Assembly (NCBI GenBank): GCA_036362985.1
Contig: JAYGXS010000005.1
Span: 3,440,267-3,504,266 of the forward strand
Length of the DNA: 64,000 nt
Origin: Ligula intestinalis
Taxonomy: Eukaryota; Platyhelminthes; Cestoda; Diphyllobothriidea; Diphyllobothriidae
Direction: 5' to 3'
The position numbers and the translations under genes were made by a program. This document shows, one piece after another, positions 46,626 through 57,099 of the stretch. The notes beneath the pieces were generated by a model. The model was not told where the DNA came from. It saw only the letters and a list, made by a program, of their open reading frames with translations, and searched no databases. Numbering within the stretch: position 1 is the stretch's first letter; each line of letters begins with the position of its first letter.

Positions 46626-47491
46626 AACGTTTTGAGTTATGTTGGCTAATTAGAGTTGTTCTAATAGTTCATTGATCTATAGGCTTCCTTTTTCGTCGTT
46701 CCTTCCTCGAAGCAAACTTAGGACTTACATGTTTAATTGGGGAAAATGGACGAATAAAAAGGGAAATAAGTTGGCGAGGTAAACCAAATGCCGCTTGGGT
46801 GCGGATAAAATGCACAATATTAAAGTAATTAAAGACACTCGTTATTGTTTTATTTCGATAAAGATGTCGGCGAAACGGCTGAGGAAGGACTAGAAAGACC
46901 GAAAAGCAATAAAGTAACTTCTATTTAATAGTAAGTGGAGCCCATAGCCCAGGAGTCGGCAACCTTTTTAACTTAAAATGCCAAAAAAAAATATTTGAGA
47001 ATATATTTCAGTGAGAGCCATATGGTATAATTTAAGCTGAAATTAAATTAAGTGCGAGTAAAATAAGCCACTGAATTTATTTTTTAAACAATGTTCTTAT
47101 AATACTCATTATTAATGCGATTTCTGGTGCTGCATGGATTCGCTGGTGGATTTATAGACTGGTTGGTAGTTGGTGAGGTTAAGTTTCAGGCAAGCGTTGA
47201 GGTTTTCATACGTTACACGTGATCGTAGGGTGGACTTGATGCATATCAGATGTGAGAATGACTGTTCACATGTATACGTAGATCTAAACAGGGTCAATAC
47301 AACAATACTCACACGCTGCATTGCGTGCTATGTGACCGGAAGCATGTTCCAATTTTTGATTACTAGTTGGTCGTCGGGTTGAAGTTTTTTTAACTTTCTG
47401 TCCACATGTGCTTGTTTGCCAACTCCACCTTAAGTCAAGCGATTCTTTCCAAATCTTCATTTGGCAACTTAAAATTTTCAAGCATTACCGG

Positions 47492-47555
47492 CAGAATCAT
47501 TAAGACTTGCATGATACGTATTTCGACCTTATTAGGTCTTATCAGAAATCGCAGA
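47492..47555 (-). ncRNA. Degenerate hammerhead, inverted partner of the intact one
   Basis: Reverse-strand copy with box I CTGATAA (47545-47539), stem II GACCT/AGGTC, box II GAAA (47524-47521) and the same ATACGTAT stem III region. The invariant G8 of box I is A, and the 5' strand of stem I does not pair as well. It is probably inactive or weak. Confidence 0.65.
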
Positions 47556-47726
47556 AATCGCTGCCACATCCGGGATTTGAACCTGCGTCACCATGGTCAG
47601 GGGCGAACGCCCTAACCCCTGAGCTATCGGGCTCGATGTTTAGCCGGTTGTTGATCGGGATATAGATAAGAACATATGTGTACACCGATCCCGGGTGTGG
47701 CAGCAATTTCTGTGGGTACACATTAG

Positions 47727-47786
47727 TTGGGTATCTGCGTCTGATGAGACCTGATAAGGTCGAAATACGTATCATGCAAGTCCCAA
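47727..47786 (+). ncRNA. Hammerhead ribozyme (type I, minimal stem III)
   Basis: All core elements are present. Box I CTGATGA is at 47741-47747. Stem II is GACCT/AGGTC (47748-47752 with 47757-47761) closed by a GATA loop. Box II GAAA is at 47762-47765. Stem III is two pairs (A65-T72, T66-A71) around the loop 47767-47770, and the cleavage site is after C47773. Stem I is bipartite: TGCGT (47736-47740) pairs with ATGCA (47774-47778), then after a 4/3 internal loop TTGGG (47727-47731) pairs with CCCAA (47782-47786). Hammerheads with this short stem III are known from Penelope elements and from schistosome Sm-alpha SINE-like repeats. Self-cleavage is inferred from structure. Confidence 0.85.
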
Positions 47787-48989
47787 TGTTTCTGCCGGTA
47801 ATGCCTAAAATAACTATGTTACTGAAATATAGCAAACAATATGTACATAGTCATGTGGCAAACGGTTGTGTGACTCACATCCTCGCATGACAGCTGAAAG
47901 GCATTGAATACCAGGGCAGGTGTGCCCTGCATCTGGTCGTTGTACACATACGTCCGAATCCTGACTAAAACTTATTAAACCCACATGCCTGAGGCGTTCA
48001 GGTCAGCCAATTCTTCATCAAAATCTCTAACGGAGACACCAGGAATATAACTAAGGCCGCCTCTGCTCAGTCAACACTCGGGTGGATGGACGATAAAATT
48101 AAAAAGACGAGTGTGCTGTCAAAATTCTCCAAAGTGTGCTTTGAACGAATGTAGGAGACTGGATGTGAAGCAAGCTAGCTTATGAAGATAAAAGTTTTGA
48201 GTGGACTCGCTTAGTGTGCATGCATCTTTATATTGTCTCAGCTTTTCAAAATGTAGTTAATGCTCTGTTTCAAGATCCATGATAAACAGTTGCAGCTTGC
48301 TTCCAAAAGCAAACCCGGGTTGTGGAAAAGATAACACTGTATTTCCATTACCTTGCAATTTAACGTTGATTTGGTTCAGATGTTCGATCATATCCACGAA
48401 ATAGTAAAACATGAGGAGCCACTGAGGCTACGATGCTGGAGGCCATTCATTTCAAGGTAAGTCCGGGGTTCATTCAGGCAAGCTGCAAAACCGCTAAGCA
48501 CCTTCGCTTTTGACAACCTGGGACAGCAATTGGGAGCTCTGTACATAATAAACCACTCCTTCTGGTGACTTCTGCCTTTTAACTTGCAACCTGGGATTTG
48601 GCCTGATGATTGTTGTGATCCAGTACATCCCACTATTAAGTCCCCTGAACAGTAACCAAAATCGCAAGATCTGAAGTTTTTCAGAGCGCCATACGCAATC
48701 ATCAAAAGAGCCATATATGGCTCGTGAGCCATAGGTTTCCGATCCCGGCCATAGACCAAGCAAACTATCAAATTAGCTCATTTTACGCTTGAGTGGCCTC
48801 ACAAGAAAGCCCTTCCAATCAAACAGTTGCAAGCAGTTTCAGTTTATATCTTACTGCGTAGTTAGCAAGCACCTATACGGCCCGTGGTATGTGCAACTAC
48901 CTCCTTCGCCGGTAATGAAGAACTCGGTAAGTAACTCAGGCTGGGGGACATTTGCTACTGGGTGGCCTCCAATAAATCCTTATCACTGT

Positions 48990-49030
48990 CTTTGTCGGAA
49001 ACACCTAAACATAACTAAATATGTTACTGA
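48990..49030 (+). repeat. Tail fragment shared with the ribozyme SINE
   Basis: ATATGTTACTGAAACTTAG here resembles CTATGTTACTGAAATATAG at 47815-47833, directly 3' of the intact hammerhead unit. The stretch before it (CACCTAAACATAACTAA vs TGCCTAAAATAACTA) also agrees. Likely an old copy of the same repeat's 3' end. Confidence 0.45.
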
Positions 49031-49165
49031 AACTTAGTAAGTAACGTTACAATTAATCGGCTTGCGAAGCACACTTGGATCTGTCCAAGCTTACAATGGC
49101 ATCGACCAGAACGGATCGATGTACGATTATCTACTACTGTATATTCACCATCTAAAACCGACCAG

Positions 49166-49197
49166 ACAGCGGACTCGTAGCTCAATGGTTAGGGGTG
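49166..49197 (+). repeat. Truncated tRNA-like head abutting LINE copy 3
   Basis: CGTAGCTCAATGGTTAGGGG is an A-box region almost like that of the ribozyme SINE at 47.6 kb. It stops after about 30 bp, where antisense LINE sequence begins; no B box follows. Confidence 0.5.
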
Positions 49198-50570
49198 AGC
49201 AGTATTCAAGAGTAGATCCAACATCAATATTATAATGGCTAGTTCTAACCTTGATGGTGTTAACATTTATAAGAATATATCTGGTTGTTCGGCGCGCTTT
49301 CGAGACAGTCAGGGCAAAGTGTGCTGATAGATCGAAGCTATGAGAGTAGGATATGCCCATATGCTTAATAACTCCTGACACATTTAGTTCGTGACGGTAT
49401 ATGCTTTATTCAGACTGATGATCGTCGCAAACAACAATAATGAAACATTTTTGCCAAAAAATGGAGAGCGGCCATGTGTAGTACCACTGTACCAAGGCCT
49501 GAAGATCCTTTTAGATGAGCTAGAGCTCGATGTTGTGATCTGCTGGTTTATATTATAGGCAACTTTTAAATCGTCAGCGTACATAAAAGGTCTATACTAC
49601 TGAAAGCAAGCAGAAACATCGTTGACGATAAGGTGAAATAAGAGCGGTCCAAGTACGCTTCCCAGAATAACTCCACTCCTCACATGTGTGGGGTCGGAGA
49701 TGACATTGAAAATTTGTCAAAATTGATTTTAACGGCCCCTCTAGGTACCCATCCACCTGCCAAACTGCTTAACGTATTTGGTGGTCAAACATTTGATTAT
49801 TGGCGAGTGAGCGTAAATTAATATGCAATGGTGGTGGAAATTATCAAAAAAACATTACATTGAATAATATTTTGTTGTTTTTATATGCTAAAATAGAATA
49901 AAATCCATCAACATAAACTAATCGAGGGAACTTCGACTTTAGCACGGCGGAATTTAACGAAAGTGGAAATTAATCTTCCTAGCGGCGGAATTTAAAGAAC
50001 AAATTTAAAGTGAGGCTACCGAACATTTAAAAGTAATTTCCTTCTGAAAGTCGACGGGATTTTGGGGTCTCAAAAGTCAATTCTGCCGGAAATTTTAATT
50101 CTTTGTGTACGATCATCCAAGTAGGACGATATTTAATCCAAAAGTTTGTGACCTTTGCCGAAGGAGGCAGGTTTTAGAAGGAGGAAATTATTGTCAACAC
50201 AAACGAAGGCCTTAGTGAAATAAAAGTAGACTGTATAAAGGTCAGTGCCACCGTCTCTAGATTGCTGCACATAATCGAAGAAAGACAGCTGGTAGATCTC
50301 ACAGGCCCTTTTTACGAGGAACCTATGCTGAGCTGCATTAAGTAGGTTGTTCTCTGTCAAATGACGCATCACCTTTTCTTTGATCAAGGTCTTCGAGATC
50401 TTCGAGGCTGCGGGAAATGTATTTGTTGACTTAAAGTCGTCAAAAGACGTCGATCGTCTGTATTTGAAAATAGACAGTGTGTGTGACTCCTTCCATAACG
50501 TAGTTGAGGTTTTGCTTTCAATAGCAAGATGAGATATCTTGAACAGTATTTACGGAAAAATATCACTCGC
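49195..50570 (-). mobile_element. CR1-like LINE reverse transcriptase fragment (copy 3)
   Basis: Minus strand, in order: VMRHLTENNLLNAAQHRFLV and TDLYTVYFYFTKAFVCVDNN (50387-50133), then a deleted stretch, VRSGVILGSVLGPLLF (about 49690-49640), the catalytic YADDLK (49584 downwards), and LSAHFALTVSKARRTTRYIL (about 49320-49250). The last segment closely matches copy 2, so they are one family. Frameshifted; the 3' end is cut at about 49200 where a tRNA-like head begins. Confidence 0.78.
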
Positions 50571-50599
50571 CTTAGCTTTAAGAAGACTAAGCGGGCGCC

Positions 50600-52350
50600 A
50601 TCTGGTTCTGGACTATAAGATTGGTGAAGCTATCAGCGTTCAACTAAGCGTCAACTGTGGGGTTTCCTAAGGCATCTTGAAGCATGGGATACTGCGCATT
50701 TCTCTGTGTTTTGACTGTGCACGAAAATAGTTTCGCAACATTCAGCGAAGGTTTTTTTTAGCAAATATGACCTTATCGGCTATATGGTTTTCTTCGGAGC
50801 TCTGCTTAGCCTGCTCAGGGCTCAGTTGGATCAAAAGCAGAACGACAGTGTTCTTCTGTTGATGAAAACGACGTGAGAGTCTATGCAGCCTACGGTGGAA
50901 AGACAAAGGAAGGTACACTTCATCCTTGAAATATATTTATTGAAAAATCTAAGATATGTGGATCCAGCACTTTGTACAGTGTATCGGTACAAATCTTTGC
51001 ATCCAAACATTGGAAAAAGTCAATCCAGTCGAGCAAATTAAGATATGTTAGTAACCCGACTGTATTTGCTGATCGGAAGTCAGAGAAAGGAATTTATTGT
51101 GGAAAAACTGTTCAACGCATAAGCACAACACTTCTAACAGTAGTGTCCTAGTCCCAGTAGTCTAAACTTAGAAGAATCCGACACAGACGATCTTTGATGT
51201 GCCAATCCCGGATGGCCTAACACTGGTTCCTGTGACTGTCTATGCAAGTTCTCTAACCGTCATTTGCAAGCTAACGTAGTCAGCCATGACATCGTGGGAT
51301 GCTCTCCGAACCTTAGGTGAGACAAAGAGACTTTGGTCTCGCAGGGGTAAGGGAAAGGAGAGAGAAGTCGACACCTCATTCATTAACGCTTCTTAATATT
51401 TCAGATTTATACAGTCCGAGAACGGGCTTGGCTACATACTAGGTTCAGATTTAATACATGGACGTATACGCCGCAGTGTAGCTTTTCACTTACTGTATGG
51501 TTACTAGAATTAGCACTTCTAGAATACGCATAGTACTTCTAACAGTTTTATCCTGAAACAATGACAAAGGCCACTTTGGTATGACCTAAATGCATGGTAG
51601 ACTTTCAGTTAATATTCGATAAATGTTTCTTGAACCGTTAAGCTTACACAAAATCCCAATATATATCAGAAATATCGTAGCCCTGGTAGACTAGACTTTA
51701 GGAAAAAAAGTAGGGCAAGCATTGATGTGATCCGAGGCTCAAACGTCTACTCTTTTTGGAATAACAAAAATACAGGCCCCCACTGAGACGGAGGGAACAT
51801 GGGTCCAGAGCTGACTCTACTCAATGTCATTTCTGACCAAATATCGGCGTCAGTAATGGTACCAGCAGTATAAACACTCAGATACACTGCTTGTAAGCAG
51901 CAGTATAAATTCGTTGTAGCAGTAGTACAAAGACGAGCCTCGGGCTTTTCGAGTCTTTCTGGGCACCTACTGTAAGTAAATGAGGGTAGATAGTAAAGTT
52001 GTACCAGCGCAAAAGGCTTCTTCCACTTGGGACTAAGTTAGGTGGAGTTTCTGGCATGTATTGACGAAAGCGGTTTACGCCCGATGCCTGCTCAGTCATC
52101 TCGACTCTGTCTTGCCCCCGGTTGAAGTGGAGAGAGAGTTTAGTATGTGGTAGATGGCTACTCATCTACTTTCACCATACCTGACTACAATCACCACCCC
52201 GCTCTTGGGTATATGGTATACATTATCGATTTCGATAGTCGAACCTGCACATTCCCTAGAAAAATGCACAGATATTTTCGACAAACATCGTTGAAAATAA
52301 GTAATAGGGACGCTCTTCCGAAACAAATAAGTTCGGATAACCGCAAAGTG
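50600..52350. other. No gene recognised
   Basis: Between LINE copy 3 and the N gap. A minus-strand frame at 52165-51878 has no resemblance I can name. Confidence 0.5.
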
Positions 52351-52360
52351 NNNNNNNNNN
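52351..52360. other. Assembly gap (10 N)
   Basis: Ten undetermined bases. The frames crossing it on either strand should not be trusted; true gap length is unknown. Confidence 1.
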
Positions 52361-52419
52361 GTTTTCACCGATCGAGGTGGACTCAATCTTTGCTCAACGA
52401 GGTCTCATTTTCCGATATT

Positions 52420-53340
52420 TAGAAATGACTGAAAGTTTCCTTTATCGAGATCTTACACCAATGGAGCGAAAAAATGCGGCTCTCCAGTCCAATAGACCAA
52501 TGACTTCTCAGCTTAATATTCCTAAATCTGTTCGCAGTCCCGATTGAATAAATGCACTCGCTAATCCTTCTACCCGGATATCTGATCAAACACCCACGAA
52601 CGTCAGTACACCCGTTATCCCTGCCTCCCAGATGTTTATTCATAGTCCCGTAACCGTCAGCACACATGCCATTCCTAGCTCAAGAATGTCTAGTCATAAG
52701 CCCATAAGCTGCAGTGCACAAGTTAGCCCATCCCTCTTGATGTCGCGACCGTCAAACCCCGCCGCTCCATCATCCACTACGAATAAAACTAGTCTAAACA
52801 CATTCTCTGTCCAATGATCGATAAATTGTGCTGCATCTACCTCGGCCGAGTGCTTCCACACCACAACCTAGCTCCTACCTGTACCGTGGAAGTCATATTA
52901 TTTACCCGGATAATGCGTTATTGAACACGCCGGGCCCCAACCACGAAAAATTTCATTTGCAAGGCAGTAACCAAAACTAGTATAGTTTTAAATCTAATCG
53001 GAGTTGCCGTACAGGATATTCACTGATTAAGACCACTAGTCCTTACGCGAGCGACCCCACAATTCCCCCCTATCATTTCCTTTACCCATCCTCGACCACC
53101 CAAATATGCAAAATTCTGCATGCCTTTCTACCTCCCCTCATTCCTCCAAAACGCCCCAGAAGCTTATTTTAGTTTATCCGCTCCTCATTTTTCCTTGCCA
53201 GAAAGCAAGGCCCCTAGATATTTCACACCTTATCAGCCATCCATTATTGGCCACCTGTATGCTAACAGCTCCATACCCGTCAGTTCTTATTCCACAAATA
53301 ATAGCGGCCTACGGTTTGCCTACCCACCTTCAAATTATTT
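52420..53340 (+). other. Possible LINE 5' region (Ser/Pro/Thr-rich, broken ORF1-like)
   Basis: Between the N run and the endonuclease the plus strand has Ser/Pro/Thr-rich open pieces (52540-52817 and 53106-53351) with repeated phrases such as TPVIPASQMF and THAIPSSRMS. Position before the endonuclease suggests the first LINE reading frame or its leader. No ORF1 domain is recognisable. Confidence 0.35.
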
Positions 53341-53343
53341 TTT

Positions 53344-53838
53344 ATGATTAACGATAGCCATAGTACTGCCACTCAAAACACACTAGATGTAATATTACTT
53401 AACGCCAGGTTTTTTATAAATAAAATGACTCAACTGCGCGCTATTGCTTTTAAGATGACGCCCGATGTTATAAGCATAACAGAATCTGGGACCCATCCAA
53501 TCATTTCTGACTCTTGTCTTATCATAGACGAGTATGATCTCTATCGTCACGATCGCGTTAATAAGCGTGGTGTTTGTTGTCTTCTCTATATAAGAACGTC
53601 ATTTAGGCATTTTCCGTTTGATCTAAATAGCACTTCCTTCTCTGGAAATTACTGTTTCGCTTCTATTATCCTGTCGCTCCGGCAGAAGGCGATTAACGGA
53701 TGTGTATATAATCCTCCTATCTCTTCATCTGAAGAAGATGCAAATTTGTGTGAAAGATTCAAGTTTATTTCAGAATCCTCTTTTGAAGTTAAAATTATTT
53801 CTGGAGATTTTAATTTTCCGGAAATCGACTGGCATTAA
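53344..53838 (+). pseudogene. LINE endonuclease domain (broken after GDFN)
   Basis: 164 codons of EEP-type endonuclease. The first strand VILLNAR, the catalytic Glu in ITES, and GDFNFPEIDW are in the right order and spacing. A TAA follows directly; the SDH catalytic motif lies further on in frame-broken sequence near 54000. Confidence 0.78.
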
Positions 53839-55150
53839 AACTATTGTCCACTTTGATTTTAGCCTTTCCTAGATACTTTTAATTTTCTAAACTGATCTCA
53901 ACTGCAAAGTTCACCAACAAGACAGAATCATATACTAAATCTCATTTTCACAAACGGTATTGCCCCTCTCTTCGTTGATTTTAAGCAGGACATCTTCCAA
54001 AGTGATCACACATTAATTCACTGTTGTCTTTCGCTTCCTTCTACGGACAAGACTAGTGCTAGTCGTACCTATCATGCACATGCACTCGCAGATATTAGCT
54101 CCATCAACTATTTTCTTGACGCATTAGATTGGAAGAGCCTCTTCTCCATTAATGGCTTTGCATATCTTTCTGAACTCATGTCAGTCGTTTCTAATACAAT
54201 GCTGGAATGCGTTTTTCAAGGCACTCTCTTGGGTCCTTTACTCTTCATACTATGCATGAATGAAATTTCGATTGTTCTAAAAATTTCACACACTCTCATT
54301 TATGCAGACGACCTTTAATGTATTTACTCATTTTCCAAGCACAGGGCAAGTATATGCGTTGAAAAAACAGATGCGGACTTACTTACACTCTCACGTTGTG
54401 GTGCTACCTGGCAGATAGATTTCTCTCCATCCAAGTGTAGTTTCATGTGTTTCGGTCCCGCCAAGCTTCCTCGTCCACTAGTCTTTCAAAATACTCCACT
54501 TTTAGAACGATCCACCATAAAAGACTGATGTCGAAGCTACACAAATAAGCTAAAATTGTCCCCTCATGCGGATCGAATACCTGCGAAGGCCGCATAGACA
54601 TGTGGTTTTATATCACACAATTTCTTCCTGCTAGAAAAAAAGTTAAAATCTTATCGCATCTATGTTCAACCTATCCTAGAAAATTGCTGTCCTCTCTTTG
54701 CTCTAAGGAATGCTTCTGACCGCGGTAAGCTTGAAAATGTACAGAGGATGTTTAATCGCAAAATATTCGCTCTTCCTCTATCCACTTTTTCGTATACGGA
54801 GAGGTGTCAGTTAGCGAACATGACATTTCTCTGGGTCAGAAGACTCGAAGTGGGCCTCTGCTTCCTTTTTTTGCGTTAACTCTACCCCTTACATCCCACA
54901 AATCGACGCTCTTATTCCCGCAGATAGGCCTTATGAACTCGTCATTCCTCCAGGTTTATTTCACCCCCATTTAGCTCCACATCGAACCATTCTTGCTTCT
55001 TTGCCTCCAAATATGCCTTCCTCTGGAATAATATTCCCCTCAAAATTAAGCTGCTGTCTAACATAGCAATTTTTAAAGTCAAATTACGTAAACACTTAAC
55101 TTCGGAAGATATAAAGTCCTTGTTATCCTTCTGCTTCCCAAACACACAAC
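53344..55150 (+). mobile_element. CR1-like LINE, internally deleted (copy 1)
   Basis: 53344-53838 encodes the start of an apurinic-type endonuclease: LDVILLNARFFINKMTQLRA, an ITES motif, and ISGDFNFPEIDW. Frame-broken continuation to about 54210 includes SDHTLIH. The sequence then jumps within a few codons to the RT catalytic region: FQGTLLGPLLFILCMNE and LIYADDL at about 54215-54320, so the N-terminal half of the RT is missing. The C-terminal part (YVQPILENCCPLFALRNASD, then WNNIPLKIKLLSNIAIFKVK) runs to about 55150. Stops and shifts throughout. Confidence 0.8.
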
Positions 55151-55159
55151 TTTTGAACT

Positions 55160-56300
55160 TTGAAAAAAGTCCTCCTGGTCTTTGAGGTGGTTATATTATC
55201 CTACTCTAATAGTCTCAATTTGTCAGAGCACTGTGCCCTGATAGTCTCGAAAGCACGCAGAACCACCAGATTTATCCTTAGAAATTTTAAGACTATCAAG
55301 GTTAGAACTAGCCGTTATAATATGTACGTGAGACCTAGTCTTGAATACTTCCCGCCTGTATTCAGTCTTCTGCGCACTAGTGAACGGAAGAAAATAGAAT
55401 CGGTGCAGCACTTCTTCACTAGAAGCTTTTTCACTACAGAACACCGTAACTTAACCTACCAACAAAGGTGCGAACTTATAATGCTGGATCCCCTATGGCT
55501 TCGTCGACTGCAGAAGGGTCTTTTTTTGCTGTTTAAACTTTTGAATGGTCAAACCTTTAATCCTCTTAGTACAATAAGGCACCTTGAGCACTCTCGACGT
55601 GCCAGTCATCGAGACGTATTTTTATTTCTTCCTATGGCACGCACAGTTAAGTACCGTCAATTCTTTTCAGTAAATGCCATATCAATCTGGAATAAGCTGC
55701 CCGAAAGTATTAAAACCCAGCAAAACTACCCTATGTTTAAGAGAGCTATAACTAGTTTTCTACATTAAGGGCAACTTTCATGAATTTTGGGTGCTGACTC
55801 GGTGGAATCTCTCTTTCACTCTGATGGCGTTCGTGGACTTTGAACCCCGCCAGGCTTCACTGCTGAAGATAATGCGGCTGAAGCAGCAGCCTGCAGTCTG
55901 CTAACCCTTCAGCCGACAGCGCGCAACTTTTGCCGACAACCATTGAAGGGAGACTGAGAACACTGTGTTCTTGTGCCAACCTTCTCCGTCTGGAACTAAT
56001 GTTTTTAAACGATATGAAACAGTTCTCCTGCTGATGAGTCAACTCAGCTTGCAACTGTACATTTATTCCGTTTTTATCATACCTTTGAAGGCAGGTTTTT
56101 TTCACTTGAAACAAACACCCTATCTCGACCAGTATTGACAAAACAAAAAACCTGAAAAAAATCAATGCTGGCTGCAACATAGGGAGTTTGTTTTAAGTTT
56201 TTTCCAGTCTTCGAATTGTTGGAAGGCGCCCAAGAGGTGCATTACCAACTCTTTACAATTGCCTGTAAACTGGCATAATAAACATATTATTATTATTAAG
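55160..56300 (+). mobile_element. CR1-like LINE 3' end (copy 2) with (TTA) tail
   Basis: An open frame of 202 codons (55160-55768) encodes the C-terminal end of a CR1/Jockey-group RT: LSEHCALIVSKARRTTRFIL, VRPSLEYFPPVFS, LWLRRLQKGLFLLFKLLNGQ and ISIWNKLPESIKTQ. A 3' untranslated stretch ends in a TTATTATTATTA microsatellite at about 56285-56297, the usual CR1-type tail. It is 5'-truncated, as LINE insertions commonly are, and sits right behind copy 1. This tail is the least damaged LINE fragment in the window. Confidence 0.78.
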
Positions 56301-56995
56301 ATTAAATTGTTTTCCATATATGCCTATTTCTTCCTCTTTTGAGTGATATTTGCAACGATGTTTCGTCCACTTCTCTGTCCAGTCATCAATCCCGTTTCTC
56401 CATTCGCCGTTTCACCACCCTGATGATAGGCTTCATGGTCTTTAGTCATGCTCATGGCGGTTTTGCTATTTTCGCCAGCTCGTCGCTGAACTCCGCAGTC
56501 TACAAAGTCGAATCTCCTGCGTTTCGTTGATAATCAGGTGACCTCTGCCGTTCACTCTCTTGTCGACCCTGTTGTCCGCGATGGCCTCCTTCGTTCTCAC
56601 CTCCCTGATGGTTGATCATGAAGCCAGTCGGGCGGTGTTACAGTGGTGAACGACAGCTTCTGCTGTTATATGATTTCTCCAAATGCAAGAAGCGTTTCCA
56701 ACCTTCATACTTTCTCAGCAAAAATCCTGTCTAATTTGCACTACAGTCAATCCTCTCAACCAATCCCCTTAATTTTGTTGAAGCAGTTTTTTTCCCCTAC
56801 GTTGTGTTTTTTTAAGCGAGGGTTCGCTGAACTCTGCCCCGGCTTTACTGGTATGAGTTTTTTTTCACTGCTTCCTCCTTAGTTTACCATGCGTTTCAGG
56901 GAGTTTTGACTACTTTTTTAAGACGATGATATGTTGGTGAATATGAATTGATCTGCCTACACTACTAAACGCTCTGCTGCCTATGTGGTTGTTTC

Positions 56996-57095
56996 GGGGA
57001 GAGCAGCATTTGTCAATTTGCATTTATTTTTCCACGGCACTAAGTTTGCAATGATGAGGCCCTCCGGGCCCAAAATACATAAAATTTATTTATTA
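56996..57095. repeat. Left member of a 100-bp inverted repeat flanking LINE copy 4
   Basis: GAGAGCAGCATTTGTCAA through GGCCCAAAATACAT is mirrored at 58860-58960 (ATTTTAGGCCCGGCGGACCT ... GCTGCTCTCC). Mirror copies enclose about 1.76 kb. Confidence 0.7.
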
Positions 57096-57099
57096 ATCA

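Larger units (their letters stand above)
47482..47804. repeat. Inverted pair of tRNA-headed, ribozyme-bearing SINE-like repeats
   Basis: The first 14 bases of the left arm (GCATTACCGGCAGA) are mirrored exactly at the right end (TCTGCCGGTAATGC). The arms, about 110-120 bp each, both carry a hammerhead and the sequence around CCACATCCGGGA / TCCCGGGTGTGG. The minus-strand unit also has a full tRNA-like head with A box (47626-47611, TAGCTCAGGGGTTAGG) and B box (47583-47573, GGTTCAAATCC). The plus-strand unit begins within the B-box region. The pair is nested inside the hAT element. A head of this kind plus a hammerhead is the Sm-alpha plan of schistosomes. Confidence 0.72.
46950..48748 (-). mobile_element. 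hAT-superfamily DNA transposon, decayed
   Basis: Ends CAGGAGTCGGCAACC (46950) and, reading the other strand inward from 48748, CCGGGATCGGAAACC: a 15-bp terminal inverted repeat with 11 matches. Flanks CCATAGCC (46942-46949) and CCATAGAC (48749-48756) form an 8-bp target duplication with one mismatch, the hAT hallmark length. Internally the minus strand encodes transposase remains: MIEHLNQINVKLQGNGNTV at about 48390-48330 and the C-terminal dimerisation motif FRSTYTCEQSFSHL with LRSRVTYENLNACLKLN at about 47290-47190. Several stops are present, and the ribozyme SINE pair is inserted between the two halves. Confidence 0.82.
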
